64,000 bases of DNA from Paguma larvata (taxonomy: Eukaryota; Chordata; Mammalia; Carnivora; Viverridae). The DNA lies in NCBI GenBank assembly GCA_030068075.1, contig CM057826.1, positions 59,741,312 to 59,805,311 on the forward strand. The letters run 5' to 3'. Positions 33,701 through 44,225 of the stretch are shown one piece after another (the first letter of the stretch is position 1; every line of letters begins with the position of its first letter). Under the pieces are notes generated by a model, which saw only the letters and a list, made by a program, of their open reading frames with translations, did not search any database and was not told where the DNA came from. The position numbers and the translations under genes were made by a program.

Positions 33701-36700
33701 GGCTCCAGGCTCCGAGCTGTCAGCACAGAGCCCGACGTGGGGCTCGAACTCACAAACTGTGAGATCATGACCTGGGCCGAAATCGGACGCTTAACCGACT
33801 GAGCCACCCAGGCGCCCCTCAGCATGGGTTTAAAGTTGACAGTGGCCATCCATGATGTGGAGTTACAGGGCAGGGAGGGAAGGCAGTAAATGGATACTTT
33901 GGCAGCCGTGTTTTGAAACAGTCGTGCTTGCCTGGATTATCATGCTTATCACACCTCAGCAAATAATTTGTTTGCTTGTCTTTCTCCCCAAGAAATGTGA
34001 GCCACTTGAGGGCAGCCACTGTGACTTACTCATCTCTGTCACAGGGCTGAGCAGAACTCCCGTGTCAACAGTGTGAAAATGTAATGGGTTCTTTTAAAAT
34101 ATCAGGTGTGAAATGGCATAGCAGGTGCTGGTCAGGCGGCGGAGAACTGGTTTTAATGTTTTAAGCACAGAGGTGCTATTAGAAAAACACCCTGTCGGTT
34201 CCTGTGCCCCCTCTTCGACTTTGTAAATATCTCAGGCGTTAGCATAATTGATGTGAACCAGCTGCCTAAGAGTTGCAGTGCTCGAGTTGGATTCTCTAAG
34301 GGGCCCAATTAACATTTTTATAGCCCATCGACAAAGGCTGCGCTGCGAGGGAGCTGGTCACCAAATTTGAGTTGTCTCTCACAAGGGAGATCAGGTAAAG
34401 AATGTAAATAAATCATGGCAAACTGGGCCCTGCTAATACATTGTGTTTGTATTGTTCATCATTGGGCTGGGTGTGTAAAGGACAGCAAATCCTAAAGAAA
34501 TATCGAGCAAAACCAAAGTGCTGAGTCACCGTTTGTACACCTGAAACTAATATTACGTTGTATGTTAACTGGAATTTAAGTAAAAACTTAGAAAAGAAAT
34601 ATTGGGGAAAACTGTCTTTCGATGATTTTTCTACTTCTTACAACACATATTAATTGTCTAATGGGCCAGAAACTGTTGTTCTAGGTACTGGTGATCCAGA
34701 GATGAGTAACGTGGTTCTCAAGGAATGGAACCCACCAGTACACAAGGCAGCCGTAAAGTGTTCTAGATGACTTGACAGAACAGGGCCTTGTGTGCCCAAG
34801 GCGGATTTGAACTCTGAAGCCATTGGTGGCTGTGAACACAGAAGCGCCATGGCCAGACTGCTCCCTCCGGCTGCCCTGAGGGAAAGGGGCAGCAATGGGC
34901 AGGACGGCAGGAGGGGAGCATCTTCCAGGCAGCCTCCAGGGTCCAGACCAGAGGTGTTGGGGCCTTAGCTGGGGCAGTTGTCGGGGCAGCCAAGAGGAGG
35001 AGTTGCCGGGAGGTAGAGACGGGGTCTTGGGGCCAGGCCTCGGGAGCCTTCCCCGTCACTCACTGGCTGTGACTTGGTCTGACTGACAGAAACTCATGCG
35101 AGACCCTTCTGATTCCAGCAATCAGACCTCGTGGAGGAAGGCTAATCTCACTTGCAAAATTGCTATCGACAATTTAGAGAAAGCAGAACTTCTCCAGGGA
35201 GGAGACCTCTTAAGGCAAAGGTATCTATCTTTTTGTCTTTCTGGGCCCTGATGGTAGAATAGATGGCAGTTGACAAGGCGCAAAGCCCACTGTAGGCAAC
35301 CCCTTCTTGTTTTCAACGTAAAACTGGTACGTGCCTTTATTAAAGCTGTAATTGTGTTACAAATGTTTTGATATATTGTCTCCTCCCATTATTTTTTTTA
35401 CAAAATCAGAAATCGTACCATATATAAAATTTAGTATCTTGCTTTTCTTCACATTGTATAACACAAAGACTTGCCTGTTGTTTTTAGAAAACTCTTTAAA
35501 CAAAGTTTTAAGAGTACATAATATTCCCTTGTATTAATTAATCCCCTGTTTGTGTGTGTTTACATTTCTAGTTTGTCAGTATTGTAAGTAATACACAAGG
35601 GCACGTCTTAGGACATGAGGCTTTGTCCACATTTTGGATGTTTCCTTTGGAGAGATTCCCAGGGATGAGATTACTGGGCAAAAGGCATGAACATTTCTAA
35701 GAGTCCTGATACGTATTGCCAAATTGCTTTCATAGAAGGAACCAGTTTGCGTTCCTCCTAGCAGTCTTCAGCACGTCCTTGGTGGCACTGACTGCGATCA
35801 CCGATACTTAAGTATAAATTAAAAAAATGGGATCTCATTTGAAGACGGGGTTTTCTAGCAACCAAGCTTTTGTTGACATTCCTCCTCCCACTCCGGACTT
35901 TCAGGAAAACCACGAAGGAGAGCCTGGCGCAGACGTCCAGCGCCATCACGGAGAGCCTCATGGGGATCAGCAGGATGATGTCCCAGCAGGTGCAGCAGAG
36001 CGAGGAAGCCATGCAGACTCTAGGTAAAGCCAGACCCGGAGTCAGACGCTTCTGCCAGGGGCTCCGGCTCCGGAGCCCTTGCCTCGGCACCTGCCGCCAG
36101 GCTCTTCCACCTCGGCCCCCCACCCCCACCCTAGTCCGGAAGCTTGCTGACACGTGTGGCTTCTCACTTCTTCGACAGCGTGGTCTTGCCCAGGGCGGGA
36201 TGCGTTGCTCTTATATCTCTTGTTGGTTTCTATAGCTGTACTGAAAGATCTGCACCCCGCTGTCCAAGTGTTTCCCCAGCAGAAGCACCTCCAGGGTCTC
36301 GTGCGAGAGACGGAGATCCGCAGGCCTTGTCTTGGAGAGTGGGTGCCAGCAGGGCTGGGGGAGGGGCCGGGAGTCTGCTTTTTTATCTGCAGTTCTCTGG
36401 ACCCGGTGGCCAGGCAGGCTTGGGAGTCATTGCCTAGGGATGTGTTTAGTGTATTGGCTGCCGACGAGGCTGCTAGGTCCTCGGCTTACAGTTTATACTC
36501 CCCGGTGTTATTTTCACTGTGAGTTCCTTTTAAAAGATACAATCAGAGGCCATAGAAGAAGCTGCTGGAGCATCTGGTTTCTCATAGTGCCTCTCGTAAT
36601 GCAGGAGAGAATTGGCCCTCTTCAGGGTCCTCCATATAGGAAAACAGAAAAGGAGGGTTTACTCTTTGAAACACTTTGGCATATTTCACAGAGACAGATG

Positions 36701-39547
36701 CAGAGAGCATGGCGCAGAGGTCCAACGGACCCGTCCCCCGGCGTCAGCAGCTGTCTGCTCTTGGCCAGTCTTGTTTCAGCTCCACCCTTCCGTGCCCTCA
36801 TCTGGATTATTTTGAAGCAAATCACAGACATCATCTATAAATATCTCAGTGTTTCTCTCTGCAAAGATAAGAGACTCTTGAAACAGAAAACAAACAAAGC
36901 CAGAACACAATACCGTTATTACCCCTGAACAGGATCTATAGTTTTGAGCCACTTTTTTTTTTTCAGTGCACTATTCAAACGGGCAGACGCACAAGGAAAG
37001 CAAGCAGCTTGTCCCCAAGGTCATTCCCTCTGTTTGAAACTTATCTGGGCATTGAGGCTCAGAACCAGCCAGTTACCTCCTCTACATGTGTGCTGGGGGT
37101 GAGGCTCAAGCCTTGGTAGAGGCCTTGGAGAACATGCAAAAAGGGGGGCCACCTGGTCTTGGAATGGAGGGCTTTTCTGCTTTGATGCAGGTGACGGGGC
37201 GCACATCCGTATCAGGAACAGATAATGTAGTTAAGTGGTGACAAGGGTGCAGAGATGCTGACGGCTTCTGGGGTGTTCAGGGCTGTTCTTGGAGCCCATT
37301 CTCTCCTATAAGGAGAGAAAGCTGTTGAAGAAAGAAGAATGCAGTTCTTTTAATTTTTTTTTAATATATTCATTTTTGAGAGAGAGAGAGAGAGAGAGAA
37401 AGCGGGGGAGGGGCAGAGAGAGAGGGAGTCACAGAATCCAAAGCAATCTCCAGGCTTTGAGCTGTCAGCACAGAGCCTGAGGCAGGGCTCGAACTCACAG
37501 ACTGTGAGATCATGACCTGAGCCAGAGTCAGGTGCTTAACCAACTGAGCCACCCAGGCACCCCAAAAGAATACAGTTCTTAATCCTTTCCTTGTAGCTCA
37601 CAAATTCAGCTTGATTTGAAAGAGTATTAGGACTACAGTTTTGTTTTGTTTTTCTAAAGCATATTAGGAATACAATGTCTGGAATTTGCTGGAGTTGAGT
37701 AGGGTAGTATGGGGCAAGAGTGCTAGGGACTTAGTGGTTCTTGGGTATGGGTGATGGGCACAGGTCATTTCCTGATACTGTTCTATCTGCTTTGGTGATG
37801 CCTTAAAATTCTCTATAATGTAATGTTTAAAAAGAAAGGCCTGTTAGATTTTTTTCTGAACAAGCTGTTACTTAGGTTTTTGGAATGGCAGCAGGCGTGG
37901 AGAAAGAGGACCCAGAGGGATTTTTGATATCTGAGTGTTTGTTTTCACCCCTCATCTGTCTGTATATAAATGCTTCTCTGTTTCCTCTGGTAATTTCTTT
38001 TACTTACTTATTAACTTTTAATTTTGTGAAAAGCTAATATATATTACATGATCAAGGAGAAACCTCTAAGCCAGCACTGTCCAACAGAAACACAGTGGGA
38101 GCCACGAGTGTAACTTTAAATTTCCCAGTACGCACATTAAAAAAGGTAAAAAGAAACCTATGAATTTATTTAACCCGTCACATATAAAATATTACCATTT
38201 CAGTATGCAATTAATATGAAAAATTATTGATACTTTACCTTTTTTTTTTCATGCAAAGTCTTTGAAATCACGTGTGTGTTTGACACCTAGGGACATCTCG
38301 ATTTGGTTTAGCCTCATTTCACATGCTCACGTGCCACGTGTGTCCAGCAGCTGCCACGCTGGACCGCACAGCCCTGGACAGTACAAGAGAGAAAACGACG
38401 CCCTCTTTCCTGACCCCCTCTTGATGCCCGGTAGACACCAGGTCCACTCCCCAGGGGCAACCACTGTTACCACTTCCTTTTCTGTCCTTCCGAGGTCTTC
38501 CAAGCATGTCTAGCACGGGCAGATTAAATATTGTTTATCCTCCTCTCTCTTCCATAAATGGGAATGTTTACGTATGCCCTTTCACACCTCACTTTGCCAC
38601 TTAGCATGTGTTTTCCTCTGTGGATGTTTCGATGATGCCTTCTTAGGCTTTGTGGGAGAATCTTGCCGGGTAGACCTGTATGCTCCAGTGTCAGGCCCAG
38701 ATACCCACGCCCAGAGGTAAATTTGGCTCCTGGACACAATGAGCCTTCAGGGACACGTACCTCCCCTTAGAGTTCTTAGTGGCCAGAGCACAGGTTTGTC
38801 ATCTTTGCAGCTACAGCTTCACAGGACTGAAGGACTGGTATGTGTGAGGGCTTGTGGCAGGGCCCAGCCCAACTTCTTCTGATCCCACAAAGAGCAGCTC
38901 TGACTGGCAGGGGTGCTGACAGGGTCACTTCAAGTGACCCCCAGCTTCTGCCCCCCTATAGACCATACGGGGCCTGGCCACAGTCACCCAGGTTCGTTTT
39001 GGGACTGGTGGTTCTCCCCAACAGCACCTCCCTGCTTCAGAAAACTGAGGTTGGTGGCTGCTTTTTCCCCTGGTGATGTTCATGTTGGGGAACACGTGGT
39101 TACGGCCCTGTGACAGTGTGCGTAAACAAGCCTCCTCACCCTGTGCCGGCTGCGGCCTGGAGAGGTGCTTCCCTTGTCATATCCTTCTTCTTCATGCCTC
39201 CGGATTGTCTCCGCTCGCATCTTTGCTTCAGGCTCAAGGGAACTTGCGACAGAGTGCGGTGTTCCTTAGTGGTGACGCAGCCGGCAGAGCAAAGTCTCCG
39301 TTGTGGTGCTGTACAGTCTCTGAGTCAGGCTTCCTCCTCTTGTGTTTCAGCCAACTCTTCCCGGACTATCCTGGATGCAAATGAAGAGTTTAAGTCCATG
39401 TCAGGGACCATCCAGTTGGGACGGAAGCTTATCACAAAATATAATCGCCGAGAGCTGACGGACAAACTTCTCATTTTCCTTGCCCTGGCCCTTTTCCTTG
39501 CTACGGTCCTCTATATTGTAAAAAAGCGGCTCTTTCCATTTTTGTAA
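27692..39547 (+). CDS. BNIP1: BNIP1 (SEC20), complete, spliced
   Basis: BNIP1 is the mammalian Sec20: an ER-anchored Qb-type SNARE acting with syntaxin 18, USE1 and SEC22B in Golgi-to-ER return. It also shapes the ER, and binds BCL2 family and E1B19K proteins through a BH3-like motif. Joined exons 27692-27775, 29017-29109, 32506-32597, 35119-35220, 35905-36023 and 39351-39547 give 228 residues, the human length. Seen in order: an N-terminal helical region from MAAPQDVHV, a coiled stretch (about 60-90), the BH3-like motif ELLQGGDLL (about 113-121, with Leu114, Gly118, Asp119), the SNARE region (about 130-195), a membrane helix LLIFLALALFLATVLYIV (203-220) and the tail KKRLFPFL. The start has a good context (CAACATGG) in a CpG promoter. 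All introns are GT-AG and in frame. Confidence 0.98.
27776..29016 (+). other. BNIP1 intron 1
   Basis: GC-rich and CpG-containing to about 28230, as a continuation of the promoter island, then ordinary sequence. Long overlapping open frames on both strands here are GC artefacts. No SINE. Confidence 0.75.
29017..29109 (+). CDS. BNIP1: BNIP1 coding exon 2
   Basis: Acceptor TCCTAG ends at 29016, donor GTGAGT at 29110. 31 codons, DIRDCSGPLSALTELNTK to QQLRHRIQ. Phase 0 on both sides. Confidence 0.97.
29850..30540 (-). mobile_element. Old L1M-like antisense fragment
   Basis: CACCTTTTAAAACTTAATAT, TGGAAATCTCTCCATATCC and TTTTATAGCCGTAGTTCTAG resemble antisense L1M 3' regions. Weak match. Confidence 0.4.
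30870..30978 (+). repeat. L2/MIR-like old fragment
   Basis: CCATTCTTCCACTCAGCGAC, GTGTCAGGCACAAGGAATAT and CCTTCACATTCTGGTAGG fit the same dispersed pattern as 41762-41905. Confidence 0.5.
30993..31200 (-). mobile_element. CAN-SINE in BNIP1 intron 2
   Basis: Reverse copy with a doubled T/A-rich tail (TTTAATGTTTATTTAAAAAA then AATGTTTGTTTATTTTTGAG). It is short at the head: 'GTGACCTGAACCATCCAGG' lacks the usual middle. Flanks GGGAATTTAGATTT (30979) and GGGAATCTAGATTTT (31202). Confidence 0.95.
32506..32597 (+). CDS. BNIP1: BNIP1 coding exon 3
   Basis: Acceptor CCCCTAAAG ends at 32505, donor GTAGGT at 32598. 92 bases: 30 codons (ELEQSAKEQDKESEKQVL to KKQML) plus the first two bases of Ser90. 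The heptad pattern suits the coiled-coil. I recall human DLEQLAKEQ and KQLLLQ here, so Glu60, Ser64 and Val75 appear to be lineage changes. Confidence 0.96.
33600..33817 (-). mobile_element. CAN-SINE in BNIP1 intron 3
   Basis: Reverse full-length copy close to the family consensus. Exact 16-base duplication CTCAGCATGGGTTTAA at 33584-33599 and 33818-33833, so probably recent. Confidence 0.97.
34500..34600 (+). mobile_element. Carnivore L1 3' tail, sense
   Basis: TTGTACACCTGAAACTAATA, TTACGTTGTATGTTAACTGG and ATTTAAGTAAAAACTTAG match the usual L1 3' terminus. Confidence 0.75.
34640..34750 (+). repeat. L2/MIR-like old fragment
   Basis: CACATATTAATTGTCTAATG, TTCTAGGTACTGGTGATCCA and ACGTGGTTCTCAAGGAATGG follow the dispersed pattern seen at 41762. 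Confidence 0.5.
35119..35220 (+). CDS. BNIP1: BNIP1 coding exon 4 with BH3-like motif
   Basis: Acceptor GATTCCAG ends at 35118, donor GTATCT at 35221. 102 bases: end of Ser90, 33 codons (NQTSWRKANLTCKIAIDN to LLRQ), start of Arg124. It contains L114-Q-G-G118-D119 within ELLQGGDLL, the BH3-like core. Leu114 is the residue known from human work to matter for BCL2-family binding. Confidence 0.97.
35365..35800 (-). mobile_element. Old L1M/related antisense fragment
   Basis: ACCATATATAAAATTTAGTA, TGTGTTTACATTTCTAGTTT and GATGAGATTACTGGGCAAAA resemble old L1-type 3' regions. Lies in BNIP1 intron 4 and ends about 100 bases before exon 5. Confidence 0.45.
35905..36023 (+). CDS. BNIP1: BNIP1 coding exon 5 (SNARE region)
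   Basis: Acceptor GGACTTTCAG ends at 35904, donor GTAAAG at 36024. 119 bases encode the end of Arg124, then KTTKESLAQTSSAITESLMG, ISRMMSQQVQQSEEAMQTL, and the first base of Ala164. Helical and SNARE-like. Confidence 0.97.
37351..37563 (-). mobile_element. CAN-SINE in BNIP1 intron 5
   Basis: Reverse copy. Flanks AAGAATGCAGTTCTT (37334) and AAGAATACAGTTCTT (37566) differ at one base. Confidence 0.96.
38070..38378. mobile_element. hAT-type non-autonomous DNA transposon relic
   Basis: Starts CCAGCACTGTCCAACAGAAA, followed by GAGCCACGAGTGTAACTTTA. Ends GCTGGACCGCACAGCCCTGG, whose reverse complement is CCAGGGCTGTGCGGTCCAGC. Imperfect terminal inverted repeats of the MER3/Cheshire type. Confidence 0.65.
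39351..39547 (+). CDS. BNIP1: BNIP1 last coding exon with membrane anchor
   Basis: Acceptor TTGTGTTTCAG ends at 39350. Coding starts by completing Ala164, then NSSRTILDANEEFKSMSG, the end of the SNARE helix, the anchor LLIFLALALFLATVLYIV and the tail KKRLFPFL, with TAA at 39545-39547. The anchor makes it a tail-anchored ER protein. I recall human LVTSSR here; this reads LANSSR. Confidence 0.98.
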
Positions 39548-39965
39548 GATAGGGGATTGCCAGCTTTTGCCCTTTAAGGTCCGGTGTCAAGATCTATCCG
39601 TGCTACCAAGCTCTGGTAAAGCAGTCTACACCTCTGCAGTCTGCTGCAGTTGTTCCGCTGTTGGACGGAGACCCAGCCCCCCAGGGTTTCTGCGGGCAGC
39701 TGGCTTGCAAAGGGCGAGCAGAGCAAGGTGTCATCGAGACACCTACAGGGACACAGGGACTCCAAGAGCCGTTGCAACAGTGCTTATGGCTGTCACATGG
39801 GGCACTCGGAGGCCAGCCTTCAGGATTTGATCCTCCTTCCTCTCCTTCTCCTGCTGTGGCCGTGGTGCCAGCTCTGGTGGAAGGAAGAGGAAAGTGGGGA
39901 GGAGGCGGAGGATAAGGGAAACTCCTGTCCATTTCTTGAATAAACTTGATTATATTTAATAGAAT
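39548..39965 (+). other. BNIP1: BNIP1 3' UTR
   Basis: About 400 bases after the stop, with cleavage expected 15-25 bases after the signal at 39939. Many open frames on both strands are not conserved in character. Confidence 0.8.
39939..39944 (+). terminator. BNIP1: BNIP1 poly(A) signal
   Basis: AATAAA in CTTGAATAAACTTGATT. T-rich sequence and GTGTCTTGTTTTTGGTGTCC follow within about 70 bases. Confidence 0.8.
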
Positions 39966-40579
39966 GAAATGCATTTGGATTATAAGGTATCCTTCTGGGA
40001 ATTCGTGTCTTGTTTTTGGTGTCCAGATTTCTAGGACATGAACTTAGATCATTTTATTTGTTCATTCAACAAAGGATCATTAAGCAACAGTCATATGCAA
40101 TGTATTACAGACCCTGCTGACTGTTACAGTTAGATTGGAAAAGCAGCTGTGGTTCCCCCCTCAGGGGGCAAGAAGAACAAGATCTCATAGGCTCTAAAAT
40201 GTAAGTTACAAAAAGCCCCCGGTGGAGGTGGCTGACACCGCATCTGAAAAGGCTGAGGCAAACATCCTTCTCTTTCTATGTACAGTGGTGGGCCTGGCCT
40301 CCTCCGGGTGTGCGGGGTCTTGGGGGCTGGTGCACGTCTTTCTCTTTGAGGTCCAGAGCTAAATATAACCATGAGAGAGAGGCTAGTGATAAGCTGAGTC
40401 CTGTCTGGGCCTGAGTTCTGTTGAGGCCTGGGGGATCCTAGGGCTCAGGGTGGGAGATGTTCATATCCGTGTGCTACAGGCCTGGCTGGCCTCACACACG
40501 AAATCCCAGCCTCCCCACTATTTATAGCCCCAGAGGCCCTGGGCACTATAGTGGGGAGGCAGAGGGGAAAGTGAAAAGA

Positions 40580-40760
40580 ACATGGACTTCGAACCTTGGT
40601 TTTGAGTCCTGGCTGTATTTCTAAGGGACCATGTGACCGTGGGCAAGTTATCTTATGTCACTAAGCCTCAATTCCCCCACCTGTAAAGTGGGGGTGACCG
40701 TCCACACAGACATTCGTAGCGTCATTATGAGACTCAAACAAGAATGTGAAGTAACAGGTG
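40580..40760 (+). repeat. MIR
   Basis: TTTGAGTCCTGGCTGTATTT, TGTGACCGTGGGCAAGTTAT, TAAGCCTCAATTCCCCCACC and CTGTAAAGTGGGGGTGACC are a clear MIR series. Confidence 0.88.
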
Positions 40761-41028
40761 CGGCTTCTGTCTGACTGAGCAATGGGCTTCCCAAGTGGGG
40801 CCACCTCCAGGGCTCTGGACCCTGAGGTGTCCCGCACCAAGCGGGGGCTTCGGTGAAAGCTGGCCTGGGCATCACAAGTTCTGTTTTGATCTGTTTGAGC
40901 AGAGGATGTCAACAGTTAAGGCTTCGGCTTCAGTTCTGAAGTGCCGGATCTTCATGGGACCAAGTATTTAAGAGATTGGCTGCACCCGTCAGACTGACTA
41001 GTTTAATGAGTAGGTTCTAAGTTAAAGT

Positions 41029-41076
41029 GCATGCGTGCGTGTGTGTGTGTGCATACGCTTCTATATATACATATAT
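41029..41076 (+). repeat. TG/TA microsatellite
   Basis: GCATGCGTGCGTGTGTGTGT run followed by TATATATACATATATC. Confidence 0.85.
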
Positions 41077-41490
41077 CATCCTTAAACGATTTCTGGCCTC
41101 AGAAGACACTCACTGCAAATTGTGCACGCATGTGTCTTATTTATAGTCAAATTAAAGCCGGGAGTAAAGCACAGATGGGAAATTCCCACTCAGATTCCAG
41201 CTGTAAGTGCAGCAGATGGATGTTATCAATTTAGGATTTTCTTGTCTTAACATTTTTCTTGACTGCTTCCCACTAATTGTCAACATCCTCCTTCCACTAT
41301 GGGAATGTGTGGGCGCTGTACTGAAGAAATCTCCCTTTGACTTTATTCTTCTTTAACTTGCTTCCTTCTGAAAATGGTTGAATTTGAAGTGTCGTCAGTG
41401 GCATTGTATCTTGAAACCCTGTTCAGCCACCAGCATTCAGTCATCGCCTAGTGGGCCGGCTGGGCAGGGAGCACCCATCTCCATGTTCCA

Positions 41491-41506
41491 CCATGAGGGG
41501 GCAGTG
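41491..41506 (+). promoter_or_regulatory. CTCF-like motif, forward
   Basis: CCATGAGGGGGCAGTG matches the CTCF core except at two variable positions (TG for SY). Confidence 0.5.
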
Positions 41507-41761
41507 TTCACATTTGCTCTGCGCTCTGGCCGTGTGTGCAACCCCATCAGTCCATAGGGAATGCTCTTGCGGAGTTTCTTCCCCAGATACCGGACTTTAA
41601 AAAACCAAACATACAAATGTACAAAGTGTACCTATATAGTTTTTAGAAGATGTTTCACAGATGATTTTCACTTTCGCTGTGAAAAGTAAGGCAAGCTTGT
41701 GTTCTACGTTTTGGTTAGGTGACAGTCGAAGAATTAAAAGTATAGAGCCGCTGTCAAGAGG

Positions 41762-41905
41762 TCGTTCATTCAAGTATTTACTGAGCACGTACTTTGTACC
41801 AGGCACTGTGCTACGTGTACGCAGTGAATAAAACAAAGATCCCCTCTTCTTGTGGAACTTATATGCGAGAGAGGGCAGGCAGAAGAGAAACAATTAGGAT
41901 ACTGA
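41762..41905 (+). repeat. L2/MIR-like old fragment
   Basis: TTCAAGTATTTACTGAGCAC, GTACCAGGCACTGTGCTACG and GCAGTGAATAAAACAAAGAT are a good match to a frequent old dispersed repeat. Confidence 0.7.
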
Positions 41906-42879
41906 GTCAGTCCTTCCTTCTGTTAGACAGTAAGTGGTCTAGGGAAGAGCGAAGCCGGCTCGTGGAGACAGGAATGTCAGTGTGGGGATGGGTTTGCAGT
42001 ATGAAGTAGGGTGGTCAGAGGAGGGAAGATGTGAGCAAAGGCTTGTTGGAGACCCCCTAGCCACGCAGGCTGCCGAGGGAGATGGGCTCCACACAGGGAC
42101 CAGCTCGGGCTGGAGCAAAGGCGTATGGTGGGAGCACCTGCGCTACTGTGGTTTGGAGTAAGAAATAGATATTTGGTGTCCTCAGTCGGGGCACAGGGCT
42201 CCTAAAACCCTCTGCCTTCCCTGCAGTGAGAGCAACAAAGGTTGTGTGCGTGAGGCGACTTTTGGGAAGCACTAAAGACAGGGCTGGTTGCCAGTGGACC
42301 TCAGAGGAGAGGAGAGGGGTTGGAGATTCAGTTCAGTCACCAATGGCCAATCTTGTAATCCATCGTGACTGTATAATGAAGCCTCCACAAAACCCCAAAA
42401 GGGCTGTGTTCAGAGATCTTCTGGGTTGGTGAGCACGTGGAGACTGAGGGAGGGTGGCTCACTAAGAGAGGCCTCGGAGGCTCTGCACCCTTTGCTCGTG
42501 CCTCGCCCTGTGCGTTCTTCCATCTGGCTGTTCTGTCCTTTGTTAATAAACTGGCAATCTAGTAAGTAAAAGGTTTCTTTCATTCCTGGGACCCTCTCTA
42601 GTGAATTAATCAAACCGGAGGAGGAGGTAGGTGTTGATGGGAACCTCCCATCTACAGCCCTGTTGGTCGGAAGCACAGGTGACAGCCAGGACTTGTGGTG
42701 GGCAGCTGAAGTGGGGGTCGGGGAGGGGGGCAGTTTTGTGGGACTGAGCCCTTAGCCTGTGAGATCTGCTACCGTGTCTGGCAGATAGCGTCAGAATCAA
42801 GTTGAATTCCAGGACACCCGGCTGGTGTCGGAGAATTGCTGTTGGTGTGGGGAAGAAACCCACACATCAGATTTGGGTG

Positions 42880-43310
42880 CGGAACTGGAGCAGGACGGAT
42901 GGATTTGGAGAACAGCAAGGAAGCTAGTATGGCTTGGGCAGGGTGTGAGGAGCCCTAGAGAAGCAACAGGAGATGGGAGGTGCTGGGGAACAAAATCACG
43001 GAAGCCTTATAGGTCATCGGCATGATCCGCCTTGTGCCCTGAGGGACGTGCGGAGCCAGTGGCGCGGGGAGGTGGCTTGATAGGACTTACGTGTTGGTAA
43101 CAAAGTGAACGAGACAAGTGCAGAGCGGGGAGGCCAGCTGGGGAGGACAACGGCAGATGTCCAGGTGACGGATGATGGTGGCTTGTCCCTGGCTGAGCAG
43201 TAGAGGTGGTGAGAACTTGTCATATTCTGGAAATATTTTGGAGATAGAACCAACAGGATAAGGTTTCTTGAAGGAATGGAAATCATTCTTGAAGGAATGA
43301 GAGCAAAAGA
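42880..43310 (+). repeat. L2-derived segment
   Basis: GGCTTGATAGGACTTACGTG, TGATGGTGGCTTGTCCCTGG and TTTTGGAGATAGAACCAACA follow the order of an L2-derived repeat. It continues after the SINE pair. A 14-base direct repeat TTCTTGAAGGAATG lies at its end. Confidence 0.6.
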
Positions 43311-43323
43311 CTATGAAATTCTT

Positions 43324-43693
43324 TTTTTATTTATTTTTTTTATTTTTTATTTTATTTTTTTTAAATTTTTAACGTTTATTTATTTATTTTTTTGAGAGAC
43401 ACAGAGACAGAGCGTGAGCAGGGGAAGAGCAGAGAGAGAGGGAGACACAGAAACCGAAGCAGGCTCCAGGCTCTGATGAGTCGTCAGCACAGAGCCCGAC
43501 GTGGGGCTCGAACTCACAGACCGTGAGATCATGACCTGAGCTGAAGTCGGCTGCCCAACCAACTGAGCCACCCAGGTGCCCCTTATTTTTTTTATTTTTA
43601 AGAAATCTGTGCCCCCAGTATGGGGCTCAAACTCACAATCCCGAGATCTAGAGTCGTGTGCTCTCCCAAGTGAGCCAGCCAGGTGCCCCAAAG
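43324..43693 (-). mobile_element. Two nested CAN-SINEs sharing one target duplication
   Basis: The short type (43583-43690, ending CAAGTGAGCCAGCCAGGTGC) has the long cat type (43366-43582) inside its T-rich tail. One duplication, CTATGAAATTCTT (43311-43323 and 43694-43706), encloses both. So the short one inserted first into an L2-derived stretch. Confidence 0.92.
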
Positions 43694-43960
43694 CTATGAA
43701 ATTCTTCGCCTAAGTAATGAAAAGAGGAAAAGACCAGGAGTTGGGTTTTAGACACGTTGGGCTTGAGATGATCCATTAGACCCTCTAGTCGAGCTGTCAG
43801 ATATACGCGTAGCTATGCGTGAGCCTGGGGTTTGGAAGAGCAGTCAGGGCTAGTGGTGTAAATGCGGAAGAGGGCGTGTAGACGGGATTTAAAGCCATGA
43901 GGTTGGATGAGATCACCCAGAGGTTTGAGTACAGGCAGAGAGGAAATAACTACGAAAAAG
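43694..43960 (+). repeat. L2-derived segment, continued
   Basis: GACACGTTGGGCTTGAGATG, AGATATACGCGTAGCTATGC, TTTAAAGCCATGAGGTTGGA and TGAGATCACCCAGAGG continue the repeat of 42880-43310. Confidence 0.6.
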
Positions 43961-44144
43961 AGGAACCAGCAAACGAGACAGAGAAGGAACCCCCAGAGAC
44001 AGAGGAGGCACCCATACTGGTTAGACTTCTTAGGGAGTCTGTTCATCATTTAATCCCCCAAACAAAGAGACTTCCTGATCTACAAGAATCTGTGTTTTTC
44101 ATCATCGTCTTCATTGTTTTCACTGTCGCTGCCATCATCATCAA

Positions 44145-44225
44145 AAGCATCTAATATTTGTCGGGTTCTCACTGCGTGCCAGGCACTTGAGGACTGCACG
44201 TAAACGTAGCCCCCCTGCCCTTAAG
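44145..44225 (-). repeat. MIR-like fragment, reverse
   Basis: CATCTAATATTTGTCGGGTT and CTCACTGCGTGCCAGGCACT fit the reverse MIR end. Confidence 0.55.

Larger units (their letters stand above)
32598..35118 (+). other. BNIP1 intron 3
   Basis: Contains a SINE (33600-33817), a repeat-poor block (34085-34480), an L1 tail (34500-34600) and an L2-like piece (34640-34750). The rest looks unique. Confidence 0.65.
36024..39350 (+). other. BNIP1 intron 5
   Basis: Contains an old L1-like segment at about 36770-36930 (GAAGCAAATCACAGACATCA), a SINE (37351-37563), and a hAT-type element (38070-38378). The stretch 38640-39340 looks unique. Open frames through it are not exons. Confidence 0.65.

Noticed and set aside
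36332..36928. 198-residue plus-strand frame in BNIP1 intron 5
   Set aside because: Intronic, runs into an old repeat, and the real exons 5 and 6 join in frame without it.
43897..44154. 85-residue open frame with charged start and a C-terminal hydrophobic segment like a tail anchor
   Set aside because: Its first part lies in an L2-derived repeat, there is no promoter, splice or poly(A) context, and the hydrophobic end comes from a TCATCATC-like repeat.
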